NCBI RefSeq assembly: GCF_000472385.1
Contig: NZ_AWZU01000037.1
Span: forward strand, 10,535-74,534
Length of the DNA: 64,000 nt
Origin: Bradyrhizobium sp. ARR65
GTDB taxonomy: Bacteria > Pseudomonadota > Alphaproteobacteria > Rhizobiales > Xanthobacteraceae
Reading direction: 5' to 3'
The translations under genes were made by a program, and so were the position numbers. The notes beneath the pieces were generated by a model, which made no database searches, had not been told where the DNA came from, and saw only the letters and a program-made list of their open reading frames with translations. This document shows, piece by piece, positions 25,811-36,386 of this stretch (position 1 is the first letter of the stretch; each line of letters opens with the position of its first letter).

Positions 25811-26594
25811 GCGTCTCCAGGAGTGCCATGGTGAATGCGCCGGCCTCGATCATCCCGCCGATGGCAGAGGCGATATCGAACGACGGCGACACCTGCAGCG
25901 CCGACGCAGCCGCTTCGCCCAGCGATCGTCCTGAGATCAGATCCAACAGGAATACGGCCCCGCCCGGCGGCAGGCGCCTGACGACGACATCGATATCGGG
26001 TCTTGTAATCAGGGCATCTTCCGGCGAGGAGGCATCGATCGCGCCCACAGGACCGTCGCTGCGGTTGGCGGCGAAAATCGTCACGGCCGAAAAATGTGAA
26101 CGAACGATCCGGGTTGCGGGGTGAACGGTAAAGACGACATCAGCCATCTTATTGGACGGGAGCGCGGCCAATGCAGCCGGCGGCAGCGGCTCCGCGTCGG
26201 CGGCATGATAGGCGTCGAGCCACGCGCGTTCGATCCGCGCGGTATCGGCAAGCCATGGCATCGCGTTGGCATATTCGTAATCGTCGATAAACGCCGGGAA
26301 ATCGCGCCCATATTCGAACAGCAGCGGCGAGGTCGGGGGATTGCTGCGGATATGGAGGCGCGCCATGGCGCGGAAGAAATCGATGCCGGTGATACGCTGG
26401 ACCGCAGGGTAGATCGCGGCGAGTGCGTCGATGAGGCTGACCGTGACGTTGTTGCGATAGACGTCATAACGCCTGGCTGCAGCCTTGCCAGCTGGACCGG
26501 TAACGGCGAGCGGCGTTGGCTGGCCGGGATCGAGGAGCCCTAGCGTAAAGGCGCTCGCGTAGCTCAGCTCGCGAGCGTCTTCAAGCGGCCGCAT
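25797..26594 (-). CDS. bufC: DUF2063 partner protein (BufC/HvfC type)
   Basis: A 265-residue protein with the DUF2063 domain at its N terminus (FTLGLLDP, RRYDVYRNNVTVSLIDALAA, IYPAVQRITG), followed by a second helical and beta domain. DUF2063 proteins pair with DUF692 iron enzymes and probably present the precursor peptide as a recognition partner. The frame is open to 26630, but ATG at 26594 overlaps the bufB end by 14 bases and gives the expected MRPLEDARELSYA start. Confidence 0.88.
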   Translation of the reverse strand: MRPLEDARELSYASAFTLGLLDPGQPTPLAVTGPAGKAAARRYDVYRNNVTVSLIDALAAIYPAVQRITGIDFFRAMARLHIRSNPPTSPLLFEYGRDFPAFIDDYEYANAMPWLADTARIERAWLDAYHAADAEPLPPAALAALPSNKMADVVFTVHPATRIVRSHFSAVTIFAANRSDGPVGAIDASSPEDALITRPDIDVVVRRLPPGGAVFLLDLISGRSLGEAAASALQVSPSFDIASAIGGMIEAGAFTMALLETHDAQ

Positions 26595-27501
26595 GACGAT
26601 CCTCCCGCGCGATGGCTGCGTAACAGTCAAGAATTGCCTGAGCTGCAGCGGCCTCGGCCTTCAGAATCGGCCAAGCTGGGATGTTGCTGTCCCACTCGAT
26701 CAATGTCGGAATGAGTCCACATCGTCCGACGACGATTTCGAACAGCTTCCACACAGCATCCACAACAGGACAATCATGGCTGTCGATCAGCAGCATGTCG
26801 CCTTCGTCGTCGCTCTGCTCGGCATGACCGGCCAGGTGAATCTCGCCAACGAACGCGAGCGGAAAGTCGGACAGATAGTCGAGCGGGGAGAAACCGTGAT
26901 TGGTCGCGGAGACGAAGACGTTGTTCACATCGAGCAGCAGCCCGCAGCCGGTGCGCTGGGCGATGCGGCGGATGAATTCGGTCTCGCCCATCGTCGATTC
27001 GCGGAAGGCGACATAGGTCGAGGGGTTTTCAAGCAGCAAGGGCCTGCGGATCGCCTCCTGCACCTCGTCGATGTGGTCGCAGACCAAACTTAGCGTGGCC
27101 TCGGTGTACGGCAAAGGCAGGAGATCGTTGAAATAGGTGGTTTCGTGCGTCGACCACGCCAGATGCTCGGAGACCAGAATCGGCTCATAGCGCTCGACGA
27201 GCATGCCGAAGCGCGCCAGATGCGTCTTGTCGAGCGGTTGCGGTCCGCCGATCGACATGCAGACGCCGTGCACCGAAACCGGATGCTCGCGACGCACGGC
27301 TTCCAGCGCCCGATGAGGAGCTCCGCCCTCACCCATATAATTTTCGGCGTGAACCTCGAAGAAGCCACGCTGTTTGCCGTCGGCGAGGATTGCGGAGAGG
27401 TGCTGGGGCTTGAAGCTCGTCCCCGCAAGGCCATCGACTGAAAACGCCGGAAAACGGAGAGGAGTGGGCGCAGACGCCGAAGGATTGACCGTTAAGCTCA
27501 T
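26581..27501 (-). CDS. bufB: DUF692 multinuclear iron oxidative enzyme (BufB, MNIO)
   Basis: This 306-residue TIM-barrel enzyme of the MNIO (DUF692) family binds two or three irons and modifies Cys or Asp residues of ribosomal peptides. The conserved iron-site segments are visible in order: FFEVHAENYM, VSVHGV, SEHLAWS, LLLENPSTY, LLLDVNNVFVSATNHG, GEIHLAGH, IDSHDCPV and LIEWDSNIP. The precursor gene bufA lies 49 bases upstream, and bufC overlaps its end. In characterised bufferin systems the product cysteines become thiooxazole-type groups that bind copper; here that is inferred. Confidence 0.92.
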   Translation of the reverse strand: MSLTVNPSASAPTPLRFPAFSVDGLAGTSFKPQHLSAILADGKQRGFFEVHAENYMGEGGAPHRALEAVRREHPVSVHGVCMSIGGPQPLDKTHLARFGMLVERYEPILVSEHLAWSTHETTYFNDLLPLPYTEATLSLVCDHIDEVQEAIRRPLLLENPSTYVAFRESTMGETEFIRRIAQRTGCGLLLDVNNVFVSATNHGFSPLDYLSDFPLAFVGEIHLAGHAEQSDDEGDMLLIDSHDCPVVDAVWKLFEIVVGRCGLIPTLIEWDSNIPAWPILKAEAAAAQAILDCYAAIAREDRHAAA

Positions 27502-27550
27502 ATCCGTCTCCGCTTTCCAGCAATCGTCGCTTCTAACTCAGTCTGCGCGA

Positions 27551-27856
27551 TCAGATCGGCTTGAGAGAGCCGTGCTTGCCGTTCGGCAGCTCGATGCTGG
27601 CGCAGGTGCCGCCCTGAACGAACTTCCACGCGTTGCCCTGGAAGTCGACCGTCGAGGTGCCTTGACACGTGGTGCCCGGACCCGCCGCGCAATCGTTCTG
27701 ACCTTTCAGCGCGACGCCGAAGCACTTCTCCTTGTGGGCGGCGACGGCTGCGTCCGCTTCGGCCTTGGTCAGCGGAGCAGCCGCGGCCATGGTCGCGAGC
27801 GCCGTGCTGACGGCACCGGCGAGAACGAGCGAACTGACGGTATTTTTCACAGACAT
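27551..27856 (-). CDS. bufA: Bufferin-type RiPP precursor (DUF2282)
   Basis: This 101-residue secreted precursor protein has an N-terminal signal (residues 1-27, ending MAAAA). The DUF2282 core follows, with four cysteines at 45, 56, 64 and 85 in KCFGVALKGQNDC, TTCQGT and GGTC. These are the expected modification sites for the DUF692 enzyme encoded next. Bufferins are made in response to copper and other metals and sequester them in the periplasm; the genome context here is the same. It is the first gene of the operon. Confidence 0.92.
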   Translation of the reverse strand: MSVKNTVSSLVLAGAVSTALATMAAAAPLTKAEADAAVAAHKEKCFGVALKGQNDCAAGPGTTCQGTSTVDFQGNAWKFVQGGTCASIELPNGKHGSLKPI

Positions 27857-28260
27857 GGTTTCTCTCCAGACGTTGGCATCGCCGTCTTCGGCGAAGGTGC
27901 AATGTCTCCTTCGTCGCCTTCACAGCCGTCATTACGCGCCTGCCGCTCACGAATCCGTGAAAGCGCTTCGGATGATTTTGGGAAGAGAGATGGCCGCGGT
28001 TGCAGGTCGCACATCGCAAGGTGCCGAAAGGCGATTCGCCCCAGGGGCGCTGAGCTCAATTCTGCCGCTGCTTCAGCATCATCGCGTCGCGCGCGGAAAG
28101 GTGCAAAGTTCGGGCCCGATGCGCGGCGAGGAGATCAGTTCACGTCCGCGGTGGTCATGCCCGCGCAAGCGGTATCCAGTAAGGCGCGAACTCCCGGCTT
28201 AAGCACCGCCGTCTCGAAGCCCTCGCTTTCCGCCAGGGCGGCGGATGGAAACGCTGCCCT
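27857..28260. other. Intergenic region between fixS and bufA
   Basis: No gene is recognisable. The left part carries the bufA leader with a candidate ECF-type promoter. Near 28155-28185 there is a fragment (gtcatgcccgcgcaagcgg..tatccagta) of a common Bradyrhizobium palindromic repeat. No sigma factor or anti-sigma gene is present. Confidence 0.5.
27910..27935 (-). promoter_or_regulatory. Candidate ECF-sigma promoter of the bufferin operon
   Basis: Minus strand GTAATG-N16-CGAAGG lies 54 bases upstream of the bufA start. It resembles the GTAACC-N16-CGAA pattern I associate with the sigma-F promoters of Caulobacter bufferin (gig) operons. This is a pattern match by eye only. Confidence 0.35.
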
Positions 28261-28443
28261 TCACGCCCGCCCTGCCGCTTTTTCGGACGGCGTTGGCTCC
28301 GGCGGATCGTCGTCGGCGATGGCGCGCCAGGCGGCGCCGTCGAGATCTTCATATTGGCCGCTCTTCAGCGACCACAGGAAGGCGAGCAGGCCCGCAAGCC
28401 CGAGACAAAGCGCAAGCGGCACGAGAATGACCATCACCTCCAT
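28261..28443 (-). CDS. fixS: cbb3 oxidase maturation protein FixS/CcoS
   Basis: This 60-residue single-span membrane protein has a helix (VILVPLALCLGLAGLLAFLWS) followed by the conserved GQYEDLDGAAWRAI tail. It is needed for cofactor insertion into cbb3 oxidase. It overlaps fixI by one base and ends the fixGHIS operon. Confidence 0.92.
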   Translation of the reverse strand: MEVMVILVPLALCLGLAGLLAFLWSLKSGQYEDLDGAAWRAIADDDPPEPTPSEKAAGRA

Positions 28444-30692
28444 CAGGAATCCCCGTAGCTCAAGGCGCGCGCTTGCGCAAAACTGCGGATAGCGCGTGCC
28501 GACCGCACTCGATCGTCTGCGCTGCGCGCACGCAGCGCATTCAGCATCACCAGAATCGACGAGCCGGACATCGCGGCGGCCGCGATCAAGGGCGTCACGA
28601 ATCCGAGAATGGCGACCGGCACCGCGAGCACATTGTAGCCGATGGCGAGATAGAGGTTCTCCCGCATCAGATGCAGCGCCTTGCGCGCATGGTCGATCGC
28701 CGAAACGACAGGCGCAAGCGGCTTGCCGAGAAAGACGAGATCGGCGGTCGACTGGCTCAAATGCGCGGCGCTGATCGGCGACATCGAGACGTGGGCGGAG
28801 GCGAGCGAGGGCGCGTCGTTGATGCCGTCGCCCACCATCATGACTTTGAAACCGCGCCGCTCCAGCGCTTCGACCCGTGCGATCTTGTCGGCCGGCGTCA
28901 CGCCCGCGCGCCAGGCATTGACGCCGAGCGCATCGGCCGCGGCCCGCACCGCCGCCTCACGGTCGCCAGACAGGATTTCGACCGTAATGCCGCGCTCCTG
29001 CAACGCCGTGATCACGGCCTTGGCGTCGGGACGCAGGCCTTGGCGGACCGAAAACAGATATTTTTCCTCGCCGTGGCTGAACGCCACGATCGAGGCTTCC
29101 GGATCGGTGACCGCGCTGTTTTCCACCAATTGCTCCGCACCGCAGAAGGATGGCTTACCGAGCCTGATCTCGACGCCGTCGATTTTTCCACATACGCCCT
29201 GCCCCGGCTCCTCGACCGCGCCGACCAGGGGCGCTTTTGCTCCAGCCGCCTGCGCCACCGCGGCAGCGACCGGATGATGGCTCGACAAGGCAAGCTGACC
29301 GGCGAGCGCGAAGACGTCAGGCGGGGTCTCGGCTGCATTCGTCACCTCGAGCTCCGGTAGCGTGAGCGTGCCGGTCTTGTCGAAAATCACATGATCGACT
29401 TCGGCAAGCCGCTCGATGGCATCGCCCGCATTGAGCAGCACGCCCGCCTTGAACAGCGCGCCGGATGCGACCGTCTGCACGGTCGGGATTGCCAGTCCCA
29501 GTGCGCAGGGGCAGGTGATGATGAGCACCGCGACACCGGTGACGATGGCGTCATGCCAGCTCGCGCCAAGCAAGGCCCAGCCGAGAACCGTCACCAGCGC
29601 GGTGGCGTGCACGACCGGCGCATAGAGTCGCGACGCGCGATCGGCGAGCCGCATGTAACGCGAGCGCGTCTGTAGCGCATTGTCGAGCAGTCTTGTGATC
29701 TCCGCAAGCAGCGTGCCTTCGGACGCCGCGGACACCCGCACCCGCAGCGTTCCGTCGATGTTGAGCGAGCCGGCGTAGATCGGGCTGCCCGCGGCGACCG
29801 CGGCGTAAAGCGTCTCGCCGGTGATCAGGCTCTGGTCGACCTGGGATTGTCCCTCGATGACGGTGCCGTCGACCGCGCTGCGCTCGCCGGGCCTGAGCAG
29901 GACAATGTCGCCAGACGAAATCGCCGCGACCGGCACGTCGCGAACTTCGCCCGCGCCGACGAATCTGGTCGCGGTTTCCGCCTTCAGCGCGGCGAGATTG
30001 GCGGCAACGGCGCGGGTTTTGCGCCGCATGCTCTGATCGAGGTAGCGGCCGACCAGAAGAAAGGTGAGCAGCATGATCGCCGCATCGAAATAGGCGTGTT
30101 CGGCGTGGTTGATGGTCTCGATCATGCTCATGCCGAGCGCCAGGATCACGCCGATCGAGATCGGCACATCCATATTGACCCCGCCGGCCTTCAGCGCACG
30201 AAGCGCGGAGCGGAGGAATGGCTGGCCGGCATAGGCCGCGGCCGGCAAGGCGATCAGCGCCGACAGCCAATGGAAGAAATCGCGCTGCTCGGGCAGCATG
30301 TCGCTGACATTGCCGGACCAGACCGGGATCGACAGCATCATCACGTTCATGGTGGCGAACGCCGCGACGCCGAGGCAGCGCAGAAGGAAACGCGTCTGCT
30401 CGGCTTCGGCGTTCTCGGCGCTGGCCTTCTCGAAAGGATAGGCCCTGTAGCCAAGCTCGGCGAGACGATCGATGAGGCGAGCGGGATCGAGCGTGCCTTC
30501 CTTCCATTCCACCGCGACGCGGCGGTCAGTCAGGTTGACGCGTGCCAGCGTGACGTCGGACAGCGCGGAAAGCCCGCGCTCGATCTTGGCCATGCAACCG
30601 GCGCAGTTCACGCCTTCGACCGCAAGGTCGATATGCGCAAGGCCCGGACCTGCGTGCCTGACGTAATGCGAGAAGTCGCGCGTCGCCTGCAT
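28443..30692 (-). CDS. fixI: Copper-transporting P1B-type ATPase FixI/CcoI
   Basis: This 749-residue inner-membrane ATPase provides copper to the CuB site of cbb3 oxidase. An N-terminal heavy-metal domain carries NCAGCMAKIE, the transport helix has the CPC motif (IITCPCALGLAIP), the phosphorylation site is DKTGTLT, and GDGINDAPSLA closes the ATP site. HP-locus SSHHPVA is also present. It lies 14 bases after fixH. Confidence 0.96.
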   Translation of the reverse strand: MQATRDFSHYVRHAGPGLAHIDLAVEGVNCAGCMAKIERGLSALSDVTLARVNLTDRRVAVEWKEGTLDPARLIDRLAELGYRAYPFEKASAENAEAEQTRFLLRCLGVAAFATMNVMMLSIPVWSGNVSDMLPEQRDFFHWLSALIALPAAAYAGQPFLRSALRALKAGGVNMDVPISIGVILALGMSMIETINHAEHAYFDAAIMLLTFLLVGRYLDQSMRRKTRAVAANLAALKAETATRFVGAGEVRDVPVAAISSGDIVLLRPGERSAVDGTVIEGQSQVDQSLITGETLYAAVAAGSPIYAGSLNIDGTLRVRVSAASEGTLLAEITRLLDNALQTRSRYMRLADRASRLYAPVVHATALVTVLGWALLGASWHDAIVTGVAVLIITCPCALGLAIPTVQTVASGALFKAGVLLNAGDAIERLAEVDHVIFDKTGTLTLPELEVTNAAETPPDVFALAGQLALSSHHPVAAAVAQAAGAKAPLVGAVEEPGQGVCGKIDGVEIRLGKPSFCGAEQLVENSAVTDPEASIVAFSHGEEKYLFSVRQGLRPDAKAVITALQERGITVEILSGDREAAVRAAADALGVNAWRAGVTPADKIARVEALERRGFKVMMVGDGINDAPSLASAHVSMSPISAAHLSQSTADLVFLGKPLAPVVSAIDHARKALHLMRENLYLAIGYNVLAVPVAILGFVTPLIAAAAMSGSSILVMLNALRARSADDRVRSARAIRSFAQARALSYGDS

Positions 30693-30706
30693 GATGCGCC
30701 CCCTCT

Positions 30707-31204
30707 TCAGTTGAGGACCACGCGGTTCTTCGACAGGAACATGCGCCGTCCCTTCGCGTCACCTTCGAGCACGAGGTCCCATTGTCCCGGTGCGATCGCT
30801 TCGATCTGGCCGCGATAAATGCCGATGCCGACCTCCTCGAGCGTCACGGCGAGATCCGCGCGCTTGTCGGTCGGCCGTTCGAAACGGCCCTCGAACTTCA
30901 GTCCCGTGACCGGCCGGCCCGCATTGTCGCGCGCCTCCACCTGCAACACGGCCGCACCATCTGCGAGGCGCTCGATATGAGCGCCGACCTCCCACTTCCG
31001 TCCGTCCTGGTCGCGGGCGGCGGCGATCTCCTTCTCATAGCCGAGGCTCGCGCTGTAGGCGCTGTCGACCTCGGTCCCCGGCAGGGTCGCGATCGCAAGC
31101 TTCATCATGGTGACGTTGACGGCGATCACGATGCCGAAGAACGCCACCAGCATGAGAAGCACGTGAACTCCAGTGAGCTGCCTGGACGGGACGCGTGTCG
31201 ACAT
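30707..31204 (-). CDS. fixH: FixH/CcoH cbb3 oxidase assembly protein
   Basis: This 165-residue membrane-anchored protein has one N-terminal helix (GVHVLLMLVAFFGIVIAVNV) and a periplasmic beta-rich domain with the family motif YSASLGYEKEI. It takes part in cbb3 assembly or stability. The frame opens at 31267, but ATG at 31204, 19 bases after the fixG stop, fits the family start MSTRVPSRQLTG. Confidence 0.92.
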   Translation of the reverse strand: MSTRVPSRQLTGVHVLLMLVAFFGIVIAVNVTMMKLAIATLPGTEVDSAYSASLGYEKEIAAARDQDGRKWEVGAHIERLADGAAVLQVEARDNAGRPVTGLKFEGRFERPTDKRADLAVTLEEVGIGIYRGQIEAIAPGQWDLVLEGDAKGRRMFLSKNRVVLN

Positions 31205-31223
31205 GAACGAAACTCCGAAAATG

Positions 31224-32687
31224 CTAAGGCGCCACGAAGTTGTCGGTGGCGGAGGCCACCACGCCAAGCCCGATATCGGTGACGTGGAAGTTGACCGGGA
31301 TCGACTTCTCCGGGTTGGTCTCTTCCGGCGCGGTGACGAGCAAGCGCAGCTCGGTCGTCGTATCGCGCGGGATCACGATCTCCGGCCGATCAGGCGTCAC
31401 TGAATCGGCACCGACCACGTGCACGGCGGCATTGACCGGGCCGTCGATATCGAACGCGATGACACGGTCAAAGCCGCTCTTGTTGAGCAGGCGAACCGTA
31501 TAGGCATTGCGGATCGAGCCGTCGCTGAGCTTGATCGCAACCGGGTTGCGGTCGTGCAGCACGTTGATGTCGAGCAGCGAGCGCGTTGCCAGCGCGTACA
31601 GCATGATGCCGCCAACCAACGCGATCACGGCGCTGTAGACCATGGTGCGTGGCCGGACGATCCGGTAGATCGGCGCGTTGCCTTCCTGGCGGAGGTGGAT
31701 GTTGATGTCGTTGTCGTAGCCGATCAGTCCGGTGGGGCGGCCGATCTTCTTCATCACGGTGTCGCAGGCATCGATGCAGAGGCCGCATTGGATGCATTCG
31801 AGCTGCGGGCCGTTGCGGATATCGATGCCGGTGGGGCAGACGGCGACGCATTGATTGCAATCGACGCAGTCGCCGGCATGTTCCCCGAGCGCGCGCAATT
31901 CGGCCGCCTTCTTCACCGAGCAGCGCTTCTCGCCACGATCGTAGCGGTAGGTGACGTTGAGCGCCCATTCGTCGGTCAGCGACGCCTGGATACGCGGCCA
32001 CGGACACATATAGACGCAGACCTGCTCGCGCATGTAGCCGGCCAGCAGATAGGTCGTCGTGGTCAGGATGCCGATCCAGACATAGGCGAGCAGCGGCGCC
32101 TGAAACGTGGGGAGGTCCTTCACCAGCGTCGGCGCATCGCTGAAATACAAGACCCAGGCGCCGCCGGTCCACCAGGCGATCATGAGCCAGATCGAGTGCT
32201 TCAGCACGACCTCACAGATGCGCTTGGCCGTCCATTTATGCGCCGCGGCATCCTTCTTCATGCGCTCGCGGCGGTCGCCTTCGACCAGGCGCTCGACGGC
32301 GTAGAACAGATCGGTCCAGACCGTTTGCGGACAGAGATAGCCGCACCAAATGCGGCCGCCGATCGAGTTCATCAGGAACAGGATGACGGCGGCGAGAATC
32401 AGAAGGCCCGTGAAGTAATAGACCTCCTGCGGCCACAGCTCGATGAAGAAGAAATAGAAGCGCCGATTGGGGAAGTCGATCAGCACCGCCTGGTCGGGTG
32501 CGCCAAGACCCCTATTCCAGCGCACGAAAGGCAGGAGGTAATAGACGCCGAGGCAGACCGCCATCAGCGCCCATTTGATGCGGCGGAAGGTCCCGGAAAC
32601 GCTCTGCGGATAGACCTTCTTACGGGCCGCATAAAGCGGCCCGTAATTGTCGTATTGCAGCTCTTCGGGGGTCACGGGCTTGTTCAT
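31224..32687 (-). CDS. fixG: FixG/CcoG iron-sulfur membrane protein
   Basis: This 487-residue membrane protein has about five helices, a bacterial two-[4Fe-4S] ferredoxin domain (CVDCNQCVAVCPTGIDI and CIQCGLCIDACD) and a C-terminal IG-like periplasmic domain. CcoG is a cupric reductase that prepares Cu(I) for cbb3 oxidase. It opens the fixGHIS operon and has a FixK box 57 bases before its start. Confidence 0.95.
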   Translation of the reverse strand: MNKPVTPEELQYDNYGPLYAARKKVYPQSVSGTFRRIKWALMAVCLGVYYLLPFVRWNRGLGAPDQAVLIDFPNRRFYFFFIELWPQEVYYFTGLLILAAVILFLMNSIGGRIWCGYLCPQTVWTDLFYAVERLVEGDRRERMKKDAAAHKWTAKRICEVVLKHSIWLMIAWWTGGAWVLYFSDAPTLVKDLPTFQAPLLAYVWIGILTTTTYLLAGYMREQVCVYMCPWPRIQASLTDEWALNVTYRYDRGEKRCSVKKAAELRALGEHAGDCVDCNQCVAVCPTGIDIRNGPQLECIQCGLCIDACDTVMKKIGRPTGLIGYDNDINIHLRQEGNAPIYRIVRPRTMVYSAVIALVGGIMLYALATRSLLDINVLHDRNPVAIKLSDGSIRNAYTVRLLNKSGFDRVIAFDIDGPVNAAVHVVGADSVTPDRPEIVIPRDTTTELRLLVTAPEETNPEKSIPVNFHVTDIGLGVVASATDNFVAP

Positions 32688-32744
32688 GGCTGGTCGCCGT
32701 CTCGCTTCTGCAGTTTAAACCTAGTGCAGGCACCAGGGCCGCAG

Positions 32745-32758
32745 TTGATCCAGCTCAA
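32745..32758 (-). promoter_or_regulatory. FixK box upstream of fixGHIS
   Basis: TTGATCCAGCTCAA is an exact TTGA-N6-TCAA dyad in the 102-base gap between fixP and fixG. It lies 57 bases from the fixG ATG, nearly the same distance as the box before fixN. The expected position is around -41.5 for class II activation. Confidence 0.85.
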
Positions 32759-32789
32759 ACTCCGTCCAGCTTTCGCCCGCCTCCCCCGG

Positions 32790-33662
32790 CTATTTTCCTC
32801 CACCCAGCGAATGGACGTAGACTGCCATCGCCTTCAGCGTCACCGGATCGAGGCGTCCCTCCCAGGCGGGCATGACGCCGGCCCGGCCGTTGGTGATGGT
32901 CTCGATGATGGTCGCCTCGTCGGAGCCATAGAGCCAGATCCTGTCGGTGAGATTGGGCGCACCGAGCTCCGGATTGCCCTTGGCATTCTCGCCGTGGCAG
33001 GCGACGCAGTTCTCCGCGAAGATCTTTGCGCCCGCGGCTGCATCATATCCGGCACGCGTGGGCAAGCCCGACAGCGAGCGGACATAGTTCGCGACCGTGA
33101 CGATCTCGTCCGGCTTCAGCGTGCCGTCCTTGCCGAAGGCGAGCATCTGGCCCTGGTGGCCGTTGTCATTGCCCGAGCGCGCGCCGTAGCGAATCGTCTG
33201 CTCGATCTGGTCGAGGGTGCCGCCCCACAGCCAGTCGTCGTCGTTGAGGTTGGGGAAGCCTTTCGAGCCGGCGGCACCCGAGCCGTGACACGGTGCGCAA
33301 TTGTCGCCGAATACGGTCCTGCCGCGGGCGCGTGCCAGCGCGAGCAGGGCCGGATCCTTTTCGATGTCGGCGAGCGATGCCGCCCCGAGCGCCGCCATCC
33401 TGTCACCGCGGATCTTGTCGAGATTGGCAAGCTCGACGGCAACGTTGGCCCGCGAGGAGTAACCCAGCAGGCCCCGCGTATTGCTCGTGATCAGCGGCCA
33501 GGCCGGATAGAGGACCCAGTAGCCGATCGCCCAGACGATGGTGAGATAGAAGGTATAGACCCACCATCGCGGCAGCGGCGTGTTCAATTCCCTGATGCCG
33601 TCCCACTCATGCCCGGTCGTCGCGGTGCCGGAGACGCTGTCGATTTCGCTATGATCGGTCAT
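32790..33662 (-). CDS. fixP: cbb3 oxidase dihaem cytochrome c subunit FixP/CcoP
   Basis: This 290-residue membrane-anchored dihaem cytochrome c passes electrons from the bc1 complex towards FixO and FixN. One N-terminal helix (WWVYTFYLTIVWAIGYWVLY) is followed by two cytochrome domains with CAPCH and CVACH haem sites. The start lies four bases after the fixQ stop. Confidence 0.96.
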   Translation of the reverse strand: MTDHSEIDSVSGTATTGHEWDGIRELNTPLPRWWVYTFYLTIVWAIGYWVLYPAWPLITSNTRGLLGYSSRANVAVELANLDKIRGDRMAALGAASLADIEKDPALLALARARGRTVFGDNCAPCHGSGAAGSKGFPNLNDDDWLWGGTLDQIEQTIRYGARSGNDNGHQGQMLAFGKDGTLKPDEIVTVANYVRSLSGLPTRAGYDAAAGAKIFAENCVACHGENAKGNPELGAPNLTDRIWLYGSDEATIIETITNGRAGVMPAWEGRLDPVTLKAMAVYVHSLGGGK

Positions 33663-33666
33663 GATT

Positions 33667-33831
33667 TCAATCCTCTCGCAGGGGCATGCGCGCCGCTTCG
33701 TCGAAAGCGGCCTTGTTGCGAGGCCAGAGAGCGTAAGTCACGATCCCGACAAAGATCGCAACGAAGAGCGGCGTCCAGAGAGTCGTCACCAGATCGGATG
33801 CGATGTTCTGGATGGTGATAATCGCTTTCAT
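33667..33831 (-). CDS. fixQ: cbb3 oxidase small subunit FixQ/CcoQ
   Basis: A 54-residue protein starting MKAIITIQNIASDLVTTLW, with one transmembrane helix (PLFVAIFVGIVTYAL) and the conserved WPRNKAAFDEAARMPL tail. It stabilises the cbb3 complex. It fills the gap between fixO and fixP. Confidence 0.93.
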   Translation of the reverse strand: MKAIITIQNIASDLVTTLWTPLFVAIFVGIVTYALWPRNKAAFDEAARMPLRED

Positions 33832-33844
33832 GGTCAAAGCCTTC

Positions 33845-34579
33845 TCAACGCAGGTTGGCTTTTTCGTTGTAGAGCTTGAAATCGACCAGCGTGCCGAGCA
33901 TCTGCAGATACGCGATCAGGGCATCCATTTCGGTGGGCGCACCGCCGTTGCCATCGAAATTGCGCACCGCCGCCTTCGGATAGCGTTTGGCGAAGGCATC
34001 CGCGTCCGCGCCGTCCGGATCGTCCTGGGTCTTCAGGTCCGCAACCGCATTGACGATCTGCTCGTCGGTGTAGGGCACGCCCACGTCGCGCAGCGTACGC
34101 ATGTTGTCGGCGATCATCGCAGGATCGAGTTCGGTCTTGGCGAGGAACGAATAGGCCGGCATCACCGATTGCGGCACGATGGAGCGCGGATCGGTCAGAT
34201 GCCGCACATGCCAGTCGTCGGAATATTTGCCGCCGACCCGGGCAAGATCAGGCCCGGTCCGCTTCGATCCCCACTGGAAGGGATGGTCGTACATGCTTTC
34301 GGCTGCGAGCGAGAAGTGGCCGTAACGCTCGACCTCGTCGCGCAGCGGGCGGATCATCTGCGAGTGGCAGAGATAGCAGCCTTCGCGGACATAGATGTTG
34401 CGGCCCATGAGCTCGAGCGGCGTGTACGGCCTGACGCCGTCGACCGCCTCGATGGTGCTCTTCAAGTAGAACAGCGGAGTGATCTCGACCAGACCTCCGA
34501 TCGCAATCACGACGAGGATGCCGACGATCAGGATGATCGAGTTCTTTTCGAAGACTTGGTGGCGTGTCCAGAATGACAT
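33845..34579 (-). CDS. fixO: cbb3 oxidase monohaem cytochrome c subunit FixO/CcoO
   Basis: This 244-residue membrane-anchored cytochrome c has an N-terminal helix (SIILIVGILVVIAIGGLV) and a haem site CYLCH in YVREGCYLCHSQMIRP. Met ligand candidates follow in VMPAYSFL. The start chosen is ATG at 34579, which has GAGGAG before it and gives MSFWTRHQVFEKNS; an ATG at 34594 overlaps the fixN stop. Confidence 0.96.
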   Translation of the reverse strand: MSFWTRHQVFEKNSIILIVGILVVIAIGGLVEITPLFYLKSTIEAVDGVRPYTPLELMGRNIYVREGCYLCHSQMIRPLRDEVERYGHFSLAAESMYDHPFQWGSKRTGPDLARVGGKYSDDWHVRHLTDPRSIVPQSVMPAYSFLAKTELDPAMIADNMRTLRDVGVPYTDEQIVNAVADLKTQDDPDGADADAFAKRYPKAAVRNFDGNGGAPTEMDALIAYLQMLGTLVDFKLYNEKANLR

Positions 34580-34590
34580 TGAAGAGCTCC

Positions 34591-36240
<1,650 letters not shown>

Positions 36241-36296
36241 GCGAATTCTCGCTGGAGGGAGACGCGCTCACCAACCACATTCCGCCACAATGTGAA

Positions 36297-36310
36297 TTGA
36301 TCTCGATCAA
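36297..36310 (-). promoter_or_regulatory. FixK box upstream of fixNOQP
   Basis: TTGATCTCGATCAA is a near-perfect 14-base palindrome matching TTGAT-N4-ATCAA. It is 56 bases from the fixN ATG and is the expected binding site for the FixK encoded at 39962. Confidence 0.92.
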
Positions 36311-36386
36311 GGTTGACCACTTCCGGGGCGCAGCCAGTACGTGCGATGATGATGCCAGAAGATTCTTTGCGCGGGCGGCGAGGCCG

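Noticed and set aside
31419..33818. 799-codon open frame on the plus strand
   Set aside because: It is the antisense shadow of fixG and fixP; composition is His/Arg/Gln-rich with no domain.
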